From Actinocatenispora rupis (lineage in GTDB: Bacteria; Actinomycetota; Actinomycetes; Mycobacteriales; Micromonosporaceae), in the NCBI RefSeq assembly GCF_016861975.1, contig NZ_BOMB01000041.1:1-64000 (forward strand): a DNA stretch of 64,000 bases, in the 5' to 3' direction. The first letter of the stretch is position 1. The number at the start of each line of letters is the position of its first letter. A program made the position numbers and the translations under genes. Shown here piece by piece: positions 15,544-24,148 of this stretch. Below the pieces are notes generated by a model. The model was not told where the DNA came from. It was given only the letters and a program-made list of their open reading frames with translations, and did no database searches.

Positions 15544-16527
15544 TTAGTCCGTGAGCCGGGTCAGGATGGTGGTGGCCGTGCTTTCCAGGTCGGTGTCCTG
15601 GTTGGCGAGTACGACCAGGGCGGTGTCGGCGCCGGGTACCAGCGCGGCGTAGCTGTGGAATCCGGGCAGGCCGCCGTTGTGCCAGATGCTGGTGGCGTGG
15701 TTCGGCAGTTGGGTGTGGTGCCAGCACAGCCCCAGGGTGTGGGCGTCGGGAGTGCTGAAGCGTGGGGCAAGGGCCACGGCCGCAGCCGGGGCGAGTTCGG
15801 CGTGGGGAACCTGGCCGAGGTGCAGACGCAGGAAGCGCAGCAGATCCGTGGCGGTCGAGTACAGGCCGCCCGACGGCGCCCCCACGTGGATGGTGGGCAC
15901 CACGGCCGGCTGGCCATCGGGATCGTGGCCCTGCGCCAGACGCCGAGTCTGCGACTGGGTGGGGGCCAGCGTGGTGTCGCCGAGCTGGAGCGGGCGGCAG
16001 ATCCGGTCGGCGATCAGCGTCTCGTAGCTGGTGTTTGCGGCGTGGGACAGCAGCAGCCCCAGTAGCGCCACACCCATGTTCGAGTACCGATGGAACTGTC
16101 CGGGCGGGCTGGCCAGCGTCGTGCGGGCCAGGGTGGCTGCGAGACCGTCGAGAGAGTCGGTGCCGGTATGGTCACGCGGCAGCCCGGAGGTGTGGGTGGC
16201 CAGGTCGACCACAAAAATAGGCCGCCCGTCGTACCGGGGTAGACGGAACGCGCCAGGCAGGTAGATCTCGGCAGGCTCGTCGAGGCCCACCTCACCACGC
16301 TTCACCGCGACAGCCAACGCCAACGCGGTGAACACCTTGCTGATCGAGGCGATCCGAAACACGGTGTCCGGCGTCGGATGATCACCCGCATCGTTGACGG
16401 TGCCGACCACCGCATGGCTCACCCGGTCACCGACCTGAGCCGCCGCGATCACACCCACACCTCGCGGCCAAGAGTTCCGGGACCGGTCCAGCTCCTGACG
16501 CAGCACCGCCGTCAACGCGTCCGTCAC
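15544..16527 (-). CDS. beta-lactamase-family serine hydrolase
   Basis: This 327-residue class C beta-lactamase/esterase-fold protein has nucleophile motif SISK (S61, K64), YSN (148-150) and HNGG (about 288) in the KTG position. It has no signal peptide on the chosen GTG start and so is probably cytoplasmic, like many esterases and peptidases of this fold; a beta-lactam substrate is not implied. The frame runs further upstream, but that part is an unrelated hydrolase remnant. GGG about 10 bases before the GTG at 16525-16527 serves as ribosome site. It stands alone. Confidence 0.82.
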   Translation of the reverse strand: MTDALTAVLRQELDRSRNSWPRGVGVIAAAQVGDRVSHAVVGTVNDAGDHPTPDTVFRIASISKVFTALALAVAVKRGEVGLDEPAEIYLPGAFRLPRYDGRPIFVVDLATHTSGLPRDHTGTDSLDGLAATLARTTLASPPGQFHRYSNMGVALLGLLLSHAANTSYETLIADRICRPLQLGDTTLAPTQSQTRRLAQGHDPDGQPAVVPTIHVGAPSGGLYSTATDLLRFLRLHLGQVPHAELAPAAAVALAPRFSTPDAHTLGLCWHHTQLPNHATSIWHNGGLPGFHSYAALVPGADTALVVLANQDTDLESTATTILTRLTD

Positions 16528-16769
16528 AAGCAGCGACCCTAACCAGAACACGACCGTCCCGTCACCGCCGAACTGGTTGCGGGCCAGTTCACTGCCGCGT
16601 TCGGTCTGGCTGCAAGGTCGCGCTCCGCACGCGCGTAGACCTGGTCGAGATCGGGCGGCGCAAGCAGTGGCGTGCTGGGATACGGCACGGCCGCGATCCC
16701 GCCAAAGGACCAGCGGCCCGGGAAATTGGATCAGTGACCCAGGTGGCCGGCGTCGCACCCGTACTCGGT

Positions 16770-16890
16770 TGACGTCACGCCAGGAATCTCGCACCGCTGC
16801 GATCCATTGGTCTGGTTGGTCGATGTGAGGCATGTGGCCCGTCTGTTCCAGCACGACGGCCCGGGCCGTAGGGATCCGCTGCGGGTCAAC
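16770..16890 (-). pseudogene. alpha/beta-hydrolase C-terminal remnant
   Basis: In the minus-strand frame entering at about 16854 the text VLEQTGHMPHIDQPDQWIAA is the last segment of an alpha/beta hydrolase, with GHMPHID carrying the catalytic His, followed by the usual final helix (AVRDSW). No nucleophile elbow or earlier domain can be found upstream; the next recognisable sequence is the MerR remnant. It is a fragment fused in frame to the non-coding leader of the serine hydrolase. Confidence 0.6.
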
Positions 16891-17001
16891 CGGACGTGCG
16901 GTGATCCAGCACGGGCAGTGGTAGAACGAGGACCGCTGCCAGCCACGTCAGGTTGATCGAGGCGAGGTCGATGAACACCTGACCGGAGCCAGTCCGGCTG
17001 C

Positions 17002-17276
17002 TCAATCACGCAGGCGCGCTGCAGCGACCACGTCCGGGCAGGCTGGCGCCAGGTGCGGACCGTCTTCGTACAGGCACGGCAAGACGGTGGCGATCGTGGC
17101 GGTGTTCAGGCCGGCGGCAATCAGGCGACGCACGCGGAACACCATGTCGATGTGCGCCTCGTCGTAGACCCGGTAGCCGCTCGGCAGACGGGTGGGCGTC
17201 AGCAACCCTGCTGCTCGTAGCAGCGCAGCAGCCGCTCGCTCACTCCGGTCCGCCGGACCATCTCCCCCATGCGCAT
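17002..17276 (-). pseudogene. MerR-family regulator, frameshifted and truncated
   Basis: The ATG at 17276 opens MRMGEMVRRTGVSERLLRC, the MerR helix-turn-helix, continues YEQQG and then hits a stop. The next frame continues LLTPTRLPSGYRVYDEAH and RVRRLIAAGLNTATIATVLPCL, the wing and second helix. One base lost at about 17206-17210 explains the break. The end is also missing: after ARLRD the frame stops, about 30 residues short of the dimerisation helix. Its divergent neighbour at 17393 may once have been its target. Confidence 0.75.
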
Positions 17277-17392
17277 GCGACCCACGCCTCACCTTCTTGA
17301 CTCTCACACCGATGTCAGACTTTAGCGTACTGACACGGCCCGACGCCGGATCCGCCCGGCGAGTGCGTCCATACCAGATGGGGAGAGCGTTC

Positions 17393-18223
17393 ATGTCGGG
17401 AAACTCGACGGCCGTCGTACTCGGGGGCGGCGGCTTGGCCGGGATCGGCTGGACCATCGGGGTGCTCGCCGCTCTCGAGGACGCCGGGGCACTCCGGTTG
17501 GCCGCCGCCCATCGCGTGTTCGGAACGTCCGCCGGAGCAGCCACGGCAGCGGCCGTGCTTCAGGCCGGGTCTGCAGGCAACGAATTCGACAAGATGGTTC
17601 GCAAGACGCGCCGCAATCGCGAACTCGCGCCAGCCGTGCGGTTGGCCGACGTAATGCCGGACGTACTGGCCATCCACGACACTGCCGATCCGATCGAGGT
17701 GAAGGCCGGACGCTTGGCGCGGTTGTCCCGGCAGAGGTCGGGGATCGACCCGAACCGGCGACGGGATGCGATCGCCCGGCGGGTGGCCACCGACTCTTGG
17801 CCGAGGACGCTCAGCATCACGGCGATCCGTACCGACGGCCGCAGGGTCGTGTTCACCGCCGAATCAGGCGTGGGTCTGGTGGACGCGCTCACCGCCAGCT
17901 GCGCCGTCCCCGGACTGTGGCCCGTGGTGCGGATCAACGGCGACGACTACCTCGACGGCGGCACGTTCTCGCTGACCAACGCCGAGCTCGCCCGAGACTT
18001 CGACCGCGTCGTGGTGCTACGGCCGACACCGGAGTCACCGGCCTACGGCACCGCCCAGCGACAGGCGGTCCTGGACCGAGCCGTACTCGTCGAGCCGTCC
18101 GCGCGGGCGCTCGCAGGGTTCGGCCCCGACCCGTTCGACCCCGACGTCCGGGGCGTAGCCGCCGTACTCGGCTTCGAGGACGGCCTGGCCGCCGCGCCCA
18201 CCATCGCCGCACGAACCCAGTGA
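17393..18223 (+). CDS. patatin-like phospholipase/acyl hydrolase
   Basis: This 276-residue protein has the patatin fold: oxyanion loop GGGGLAGIGW (11-20), nucleophile elbow GTSAG (44-48, Ser46) and catalytic Asp motif DGGTFS (about 187-192). It belongs to the short bacterial patatin group (RssA-like) that releases fatty acids from lipids, but the actual lipid is unknown. It has no membrane segment or signal. The ATG at 17393 is chosen because GGGAGAG precedes it by 6 bases; an ATG at 17378 is in frame. Confidence 0.85.
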   Translation: MSGNSTAVVLGGGGLAGIGWTIGVLAALEDAGALRLAAAHRVFGTSAGAATAAAVLQAGSAGNEFDKMVRKTRRNRELAPAVRLADVMPDVLAIHDTADPIEVKAGRLARLSRQRSGIDPNRRRDAIARRVATDSWPRTLSITAIRTDGRRVVFTAESGVGLVDALTASCAVPGLWPVVRINGDDYLDGGTFSLTNAELARDFDRVVVLRPTPESPAYGTAQRQAVLDRAVLVEPSARALAGFGPDPFDPDVRGVAAVLGFEDGLAAAPTIAARTQ

Positions 18224-18699
18224 ACCCGCGGCCAAGTGCGGAACCGACCGGGTCTGTTGCCCAACGCCCGATGCACCAGGACGGCGCGGTGGCGCGTTAG
18301 CGGTCGGGGCAGCGGTAGACGCTGGCGAGAGAGACGGAACGCTCCACGAGGTCGGCTTCGGAGTAGTTGCCGGTGTCCTGCATCGTGACGCGCTCGCGCT
18401 GCTGCCGGGTGGCGAGTTTCGCTGCCCGACTCAGGGCACGTCGCGGTCGTACTGACTGAGGCAGCGGGCCGGGTGCGGTGGGGGCTGGGATCGCGCTGGG
18501 GTCGCACCAGCACCTCACCGGCGCGGCTGGTCGGGCTCGCCACGCCGAACGCTGCGTAGCGCAGATGTGCCATCGACCCGCGACAGCGCGCACCGCGCTT
18601 CGACCACGGTATGGCGTAGGTCACACGCGTTTCCTGTCAGGAATCGGGGCGCCGTTTCGCTCAAGCCACCGAACGCAAGCGAACGGACAGGAGCGACAC
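18224..18699. other. intergenic with possible remnant and sigma-dependent promoter region
   Basis: A minus-strand frame ending at 18297 contains the protein-like stretch TMQDTGNYSEADLVERSVSL without any start; no family is recognised, so it may be the tail of a lost gene. The last 90 bases (from about 18620) are the likely promoter of the oxidoreductase; GGTCACAC and CTGTCAGG resemble the TGTCACA -35 element used by ECF41 sigma factors, but no convincing CGTC -10 element follows at the right distance. Confidence 0.35.
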
Positions 18700-19899
18700 A
18701 TGAAGCACCGCATCGTCGTTCTCGGCGCCGGCTACGCCGGGGCCTACGTGGCCGGCAACCTGGCCCGCCGGCTGTCGCCGGCGTACACCGAGATCACCGT
18801 GGTCAACGCTGAGCGGGACTTCGTCGAAAGGATGCGGATGCACGAACTCGCCGCTGGCCGAGATCTCAAGGCCCTGCGCCTGGCCGACGCCTTCGCGGGC
18901 ACCGGGATACGACTGCGCGTGGCGCGAGTCACCGCCGTCGATCCCGGGCGCGACGTCGTCACGGTCGCCGACGTCGACGGCGGCGGCGACCTGCGCTACG
19001 ACACGCTCGTCTTCGCACTCGGCAGCCACGTCGCCGACCACGGCGTACCCGGCGTGGCCGAACACGCCTTCAACATCGCCGGCCGGCCCTCGGCGCTGCA
19101 CCTGCGCGAGCACCTCAAGAATCTGCGTAACGGTGAGCGGGTGCTGGTCGTCGGCGACGGTCTGACCGGCATCGAGAGCGCCGCAGAAATCGCCGAAGCC
19201 CGGCCCGGCCTGTCCGTGGCGCTGGTCGCCCGCGGCGAACTGGGCACCCGGCTCTCCGCCGGGGCCCGCCGTCACCTGCGTCAGGCGTTCGACCGGCTCG
19301 GCGTCACCGTCCTGGAGCACACCAGCGTCGAAGCCGTCGAGGCAACGCGGGTGTTGTGTACGGACGGCACCGCCCTGGCGTCCGACGCGACCATCTGGGC
19401 GGCCGGGTTCGTGGCCGGACCGATCGCCGCGGCCAGCGGCCTGGAGGTCACCGAGAACGGCCAGATCGTCGGTGATCGCACGATGCGGTCCGCCTCGCAC
19501 CCGAACGTGTACGCCGTCGGCGACAGCGTCTGCGCCATCGGCGACAACGGACGGCCGTTGCCGATGTCCTGCGGTTCGGCCGGCTTCACCGGCCGGCAGG
19601 CCATCGAGGCGATCGTCGGGCGCCTGACCGGCAGCAAGATCCCGAACACCAAGCTGGTCTACACGTACAACTACATCACCCTCGGGCGGCGGGACGGCAT
19701 GCTGCAGACGGTCGACGACGAAGGGCAACCGAAGCCGACGTATCAGGGCGGCCGGACGGCTGCGCGGATCAAGGAGAGCATCAACCGGATCGCGCTGTGG
19801 ACCGTCTCGCACCCAACTTTCGGCATGCCCAGGCGCAAGCACCGCCTGGCCGCCGCGCTGGGTGTGCCCCGCCGGGACCGCGGTCACGTGGCCGCCTAG
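18700..19899 (+). CDS. NAD(P)/FAD-dependent oxidoreductase, NDH-2-like
   Basis: This 399-residue two-dinucleotide-fold flavoprotein has the FAD motif GAGYAGAYVAGNLARR (9-24), the NAD(P) motif VVGDGLTGIESAAEIAE (about 150-166) and the FAD-closing segment HPNVYAVGDSV (about 267-277). The overall plan matches type II NADH dehydrogenase or related disulfide-reductase-fold enzymes; no redox-active CxxC is present. The C-terminus is basic without a clear membrane helix. AGGAG precedes the ATG by 7 bases. It is followed after 10 bases by the ECF41-type sigma gene, the usual pairing of this sigma group with an oxidoreductase. Confidence 0.85.
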   Translation: MKHRIVVLGAGYAGAYVAGNLARRLSPAYTEITVVNAERDFVERMRMHELAAGRDLKALRLADAFAGTGIRLRVARVTAVDPGRDVVTVADVDGGGDLRYDTLVFALGSHVADHGVPGVAEHAFNIAGRPSALHLREHLKNLRNGERVLVVGDGLTGIESAAEIAEARPGLSVALVARGELGTRLSAGARRHLRQAFDRLGVTVLEHTSVEAVEATRVLCTDGTALASDATIWAAGFVAGPIAAASGLEVTENGQIVGDRTMRSASHPNVYAVGDSVCAIGDNGRPLPMSCGSAGFTGRQAIEAIVGRLTGSKIPNTKLVYTYNYITLGRRDGMLQTVDDEGQPKPTYQGGRTAARIKESINRIALWTVSHPTFGMPRRKHRLAAALGVPRRDRGHVAA

Positions 19900-19909
19900 G
19901 TTGGTCGGC

Positions 19910-20857
19910 GTGGACAGTACCGGCACTGATCCCTTTGACACCAGCCGGTTCGAGGCCAGCCGGCGTCGGCTGGCCTCGCTGGCGTACCGGCTGCTGGGCT
20001 CCGCCGCCGACGCCGAGGACGCGGTGCAGGACGCGTTCCTGCACTGGCAGGCTGCCGACCGGGAGCAGATCAAGGTGCCGGAAGCGTGGCTGACCAAGGT
20101 GGTCGCCAACCTGTGCCTCGACCGGCTCCGCTCGGCACAGTCCCGACGCGAGCGCACCGTCGCCTGGCTGCCCGAACCGCTTCTCGACGGCGACCCGATG
20201 CTGGGGCCCGCCGACACGTTCGAGCAGCGCGATTCGGTCTCCCTGGCGGTGCTGACGCTCATGGAGCGCCTGTCACCCGTCGAACGGTCCGTCTACGTGC
20301 TGCGCGAAGCGTTCTCCTACAGCCACGCCGAAATCGCTGAGATCCTCGACATCACCCAGTCCGCCAGCCAGCAGGACCTGCACCGGGCCCGGCGGCGCAT
20401 CACCGCCGCCCACCGCCGCGGCGACGTCGATCCGGCATCTGCTCGCAGGATCGTCGAGGAATTCCTCGCGGCCGCCGCCTCGGGCCGCACCGAACGGCTG
20501 GTAGCGCTACTCACCGACGACGCGATCGCGATCTCGGACGGCGCCGGCCTGACCGAGACGCTGCTGCAGTACGACACCGCGCAGCGCATCGCCGCCGTCG
20601 CCCGGGCCGGCTTCACACCCACGCCCGCGAAACGGCGACTCGCCGGAGGCACACCCGCCGTCCACTACGCGCTCGTCAACGGCGCCCCGGCGATCCTCTT
20701 CGTACTCGGTGACCTGGTGGTCGGCGCCGTGACGTTCGACATCGCCGACGGCAAGATCGCCACCGTGCGCGGTATCGCCGCCCCCACCCGCCTGGCCCGC
20801 CTCACCGAAGCCTGGCGGCACCACGAACCGGACCCGCCGCTCATCCCCCACTGGTGA
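19910..20857 (+). CDS. sigJ: ECF41-type RNA polymerase sigma factor (SigJ-like)
   Basis: This 315-residue sigma factor contains sigma2 (LASLAYRLLGSAADAEDAVQDAFLHW, about 20-45), the linker motif WLPEPL (about 84-89), and sigma4 (LSPVERSVYVLREAFSYSHAEIAEIL). A SnoaL-like C-terminal domain begins at about 185 with LVALLTDDAIAISDG and contains NGAPAILF. In ECF41 the C-terminal domain replaces a separate anti-sigma factor and sets activity. The usual NPDKL motif is degenerate here (APTRL). These sigma factors normally drive only the promoter of the adjacent oxidoreductase-type gene, which here lies 10 bases upstream. GTG at 19910 was chosen as the first start after that gene's stop. Confidence 0.9.
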   Translation: MDSTGTDPFDTSRFEASRRRLASLAYRLLGSAADAEDAVQDAFLHWQAADREQIKVPEAWLTKVVANLCLDRLRSAQSRRERTVAWLPEPLLDGDPMLGPADTFEQRDSVSLAVLTLMERLSPVERSVYVLREAFSYSHAEIAEILDITQSASQQDLHRARRRITAAHRRGDVDPASARRIVEEFLAAAASGRTERLVALLTDDAIAISDGAGLTETLLQYDTAQRIAAVARAGFTPTPAKRRLAGGTPAVHYALVNGAPAILFVLGDLVVGAVTFDIADGKIATVRGIAAPTRLARLTEAWRHHEPDPPLIPHW

Positions 20858-21107
20858 CCGCACACCGAACCGACCTGGGCAACACAGACAGGCCGACCCC
20901 GCCGATCGGTGGTACAGCGGCGCTGGAGGGCATCTGGTGGGTTTGCCCGCGCCAGCAACCCGCCGCGGCCGCTGACGGGCGGTGAAGGTTCCCCATGTCA
21001 CGCGGCGGGGAGCGAACGGGTGCGAATCCTCGCTTGTTCGGGTGAGTGGGCGTGCGGTGGCGCCTGGCGCGGGCTTCGCTCGAAGCACATCGAGGCGAGG
21101 ATGGGGT

Positions 21108-21773
21108 ATGACCGAATCGGATGTCCCCGCCGACGCTGGATCCGCTGGGCGCGCCGACTTCAGCACCGGGCGCATGGAAGCCTTCAGCGACGGAGTGTTC
21201 GCCATCGCGATCACCCTGCTCGTCCTGGACCTCGGCTTCCCCGAGCCTGGCAGTCTGCACGGCATTTCGTTAGCGAGCGCGCTGGCCCACGAGTGGCCCT
21301 CCTACTTCGCCTACCTGGTCAGCTTTCTCGTGATCGGCATCATCTGGATCAACCACCACGCCATGTGCGCCTTGGCCGATCGGGTGGATCGCCGCACCTT
21401 GTTCGCCAACCTGTTCCTGCTGCTGACCGTCTCCGTCATCCCGTACCCGACCCGGATGCTCGCCGCCTACCTGACCACTCCCGGCCGCGACGGCCACACC
21501 GCGGCCGCCGTCTACGCCGCCAACATGGTCGTGATGGGTGCTGCATTCTCCCTGCTCTTCTTCGCCTACACGCGGGACGCCCGCCGCCTCCACACGCCCG
21601 TCTCGGCCAAGGACCTGCGGGCGGCGAGGCGCCGATTCGGATTCGGCGGAGTGGTCTACCTCGCGGCGGTCGGCCTGGCCTATGTCAGCCCGGTCGCCAT
21701 GCTTGCCACCCACGCCCTTCTCGCCGTCTACTACTGCTTCGACCAACTCGCGCCCGCGCGCCGGACCGGATGA
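21108..21773 (+). CDS. TMEM175-family potassium channel-like membrane protein
   Basis: This 221-residue integral membrane protein has about six hydrophobic helices. The TMEM175 signature RMEAFSDGVFAIAITLLVLDL occupies about residues 21-41, with the FSD triad that forms the selectivity region; INHHAMCALADRVDRR and NLFLLLTVSVIPYPT follow as in the family. Bacterial members have one such domain and assemble as tetramers conducting potassium. The ATG at 21108 is read in the family frame. The 250 bases before it (20858-21107) show no gene. Confidence 0.87.
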   Translation: MTESDVPADAGSAGRADFSTGRMEAFSDGVFAIAITLLVLDLGFPEPGSLHGISLASALAHEWPSYFAYLVSFLVIGIIWINHHAMCALADRVDRRTLFANLFLLLTVSVIPYPTRMLAAYLTTPGRDGHTAAAVYAANMVVMGAAFSLLFFAYTRDARRLHTPVSAKDLRAARRRFGFGGVVYLAAVGLAYVSPVAMLATHALLAVYYCFDQLAPARRTG

Positions 21774-21815
21774 CCGACCTCCCCGAACTGCCACTGAGGT
21801 CGTCGGCCCGGCCGG

Positions 21816-22140
21816 TTGGCCCGACGCCTTCAGCCGCCTTCTCCCACCCCGTGGGCTACGCCAACGCGGTCAAGGACTTCCTCTCCGCCGTCCCCGCCGC
21901 CCGGCAGGCCCTCCGTGCGTCGGGCGGAACACCTGCGGTTCGCGATCCTGGCGACCCAACGCGAGGGCAACCGGCTGCTGCCCCGGGCCCTCAAGCCGCA
22001 CGACATCACCCTCCCAGGCCACGGTGCTGCGCCTGCTCCAGCAGCGCGGCACGTTGAGCCTGACGGAACTCGGACAGCTCCTGCTGTGCGAGAGCGGCAC
22101 CGACCCAGCCGGGCTGGTCGACCGGTCGCCGGCATCGACT
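21816..22140 (+). pseudogene. MarR-family regulator remnant, frameshifted
   Basis: One frame reads RFAILATQREGNRLLPRALK, the dimerisation helix, and the next frame from about 22015 reads SQATVLRLLQQRGTLSLTEL, the start of a MarR winged helix, ending GTDPAGLVDR. A one-base shift near CTCCCAGG separates them. The recognition wing and C-terminal helix are lost after about 22130. There is no start codon with a ribosome site. Confidence 0.6.
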
Positions 22141-22579
22141 GCACGTGTTGGCACCGTTGTCGTCACTCGACTCGTTGAATGTCGTACTTGTTCTCCGTTG
22201 TTGCCTCGGCCGTGTTCGTACAGCACGCCGGCGCCATGTTGGTCGGCAGGGATGCGTTGCACTCTGCTCGGCTGGCACCCGAGCGGTTCGAACCGAATCC
22301 GAAGAAGCGCGTCGGGTCATCGGCGCGGATCCAGCCACTCTGCCGCGGGCGTTGGTGGGCGGCGGACATCTCGACCGCACGGCCGCTGTCGGTCACTTGG
22401 ACGTGTCGTCTGATCGAACCGGTCGCGGCCGGCCGTGCACCGGACACGCTGGTCCGCGTCGCATCCGCGGGGCTGGACGCGGTCCGAGGTCTGGCGGTCC
22501 TACCGGGCGCAGACGGAGACGTACGTCGTCTCGACGCCGCCCTCGTCGAGCAGACTGATCCGGCGCGTATCGGTCTGCT
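22141..22579. other. intergenic, unassigned
   Basis: This stretch has slightly lower GC than its surroundings. Short frames exist on both strands. A minus-strand one near 22494-22575 (RNPLKQTDTRRISLLDEGG) looks protein-like, but no start, ribosome site or family is recognised. It may be the remnant of a gene downstream of the D-aminoacylase. Confidence 0.3.
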
Positions 22580-24148
22580 TCAGCGGGTTGCGCCCGAGCG
22601 ACGTACCCGGAGCAGTCGGCCGGTGCGGTCAGCGGTAGGCCGGCCGTCGAGCAGCGCGACGGCGATACCGGTCGGGAAGCGTCGCGGATCGTCGAACGTG
22701 GCGGTGTCGGCGAGCAGCGCCGGATCAACGACGGTCACGTCGGCGGCGGCGCCCGGTACGAGCGAACCCCGACCCGCGAGCCCGAACCGGTGCGCGGGCA
22801 GGCCGGTCATCCGGTGTACCGCCTGGGCGAAGGACAGTCCTGGCAGCCGGTCGGCGTAGCGGGCGAGCACGCGCGGGAACGTGCCGTACAGGCGGGGATG
22901 GACCGCGCCGCCGGCGACCGGCAGTCCGTCGGAGCCGATCATCGTCCACGGCCAGGACAACGCCGCCCGCAGGTCGCGTTCGTCGGACTGGAAGAGGATC
23001 ACCGACAGCGCCGCCCGCTCGGCCAGCACCAGATCGGCCAGGCACTCGGCGGGGTCGGTGTCACCAGCCAACTCCGCCAGCGTACGGCCGTCCAGTTCGG
23101 TCCGGGAGAGGCCGACGAGCCGGATGCGCTCCGGCCCCAGCGCGAGGTAGTTGTTCTCCAGCTCCTTCCACGGGCGGCGCAGGTCGGCCAGTACCCGGCG
23201 GCGGGTGGCCGGCGCGCCCAGGGCGTCGAGCAGCCCGGTGACGCCCCGATCCACCGCCCACGCGGGGAACAGCGCGGACACGGTCGTACTGCCGGCCGGG
23301 TACGGGTAGGCATCGGCGGTGATGTCGATCCCGTCGGCGCGGTGGGCGTCGAGGATGGCCACCAGCGCCGGCATCCGACCGGCATTGCGGGGCGAGACGA
23401 CCTTCAGGTGGCTCAGGTGCAGCGGGCAGCCGGCGCGCCGGGCCACGTCGACGACCTCGGCCAGCGAGTCCTCGATCGCGTCGCCCTCGCTGCGCAGGTG
23501 CGCGACGAGGGGCTTGCCGTGCCGCGCCAGTACGCGGGCGAGGGCGTGGAGTTCCGCGGGAGTCGCGGCGTTGCCGGGGGCGTACATGAGACCGACGGAC
23601 AGTCCCGCAGCGCCGGCGCCGAGCGCCTCGTCGAGCAGCCCGGCGATCCGCGGTACCTCGCCGGCGGTGGCCGGCCGGCGGCACGGACCGAGTACGGCGG
23701 TGCGCAACGGCGCGTGCGGCACCAGCGCGGCGACGTGCAGATTCCGGCCCGAAGCGGCGATATCGTCCAGGTAGTCGGCGAAGCTCGGCCAGCGCGTGTC
23801 GGGGAAGGCACCGAGTACCGGTGCGGAGTAGTCGGACAGGTAGCCGCCCGGGGCGCTCGGTGCGCAGCCATGCCCACAGTTGCCGACGACGCCGGTGGTG
23901 ACGCCTTGCCGCAGTTTCGGTTCGGTACCGCTGGGGCGCAGGATCGCCACGTCGTCGTGGGTGTGCACGTCGATCAGCCCGGGCACCACGTACCGGCCGG
24001 TGAGGTCGACAACGGTGGCGTCGTTCGGCGCCTGCAACGCCGGCCCGACCTGCTCGATCGTGGTGCCGCGCACTAGTACGTCGGCGGGGACACCGGGCTC
24101 ACCGGTGCCGTCGAAGACCGTGCCGCCGCGCAGCAGCGTCGCGCTCAC
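22580..24148 (-). CDS. N-acyl-D-amino-acid deacylase/amidohydrolase
   Basis: This 522-residue amidohydrolase-superfamily protein of the D-aminoacylase group (COG3653) has the metal-site motif DVHTHDD (about 62-68), GNCGHGC (a Cys typical of D-aminoacylases), HLRSEGD, LHLSHLK (metal-bridging and His ligands), and IGSDG (catalytic Asp). The beta-sandwich halves at both ends are present (GRYVVPGLIDVHTH; AADVTVVDP). It removes acyl groups from D-amino acids or opens related cyclic amides. GTG at 24146-24148 overlaps the preceding stop (GTGA), so it is translationally coupled to the threonine-synthase-like gene. Confidence 0.87.
   Translation of the reverse strand: MSATLLRGGTVFDGTGEPGVPADVLVRGTTIEQVGPALQAPNDATVVDLTGRYVVPGLIDVHTHDDVAILRPSGTEPKLRQGVTTGVVGNCGHGCAPSAPGGYLSDYSAPVLGAFPDTRWPSFADYLDDIAASGRNLHVAALVPHAPLRTAVLGPCRRPATAGEVPRIAGLLDEALGAGAAGLSVGLMYAPGNAATPAELHALARVLARHGKPLVAHLRSEGDAIEDSLAEVVDVARRAGCPLHLSHLKVVSPRNAGRMPALVAILDAHRADGIDITADAYPYPAGSTTVSALFPAWAVDRGVTGLLDALGAPATRRRVLADLRRPWKELENNYLALGPERIRLVGLSRTELDGRTLAELAGDTDPAECLADLVLAERAALSVILFQSDERDLRAALSWPWTMIGSDGLPVAGGAVHPRLYGTFPRVLARYADRLPGLSFAQAVHRMTGLPAHRFGLAGRGSLVPGAAADVTVVDPALLADTATFDDPRRFPTGIAVALLDGRPTADRTGRLLRVRRSGATR

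Noticed and set aside
22141-22579. Insertion-sequence remnant
   Set aside because: No transposase motif, terminal inverted repeat or target duplication was found. The lower GC alone is not enough.
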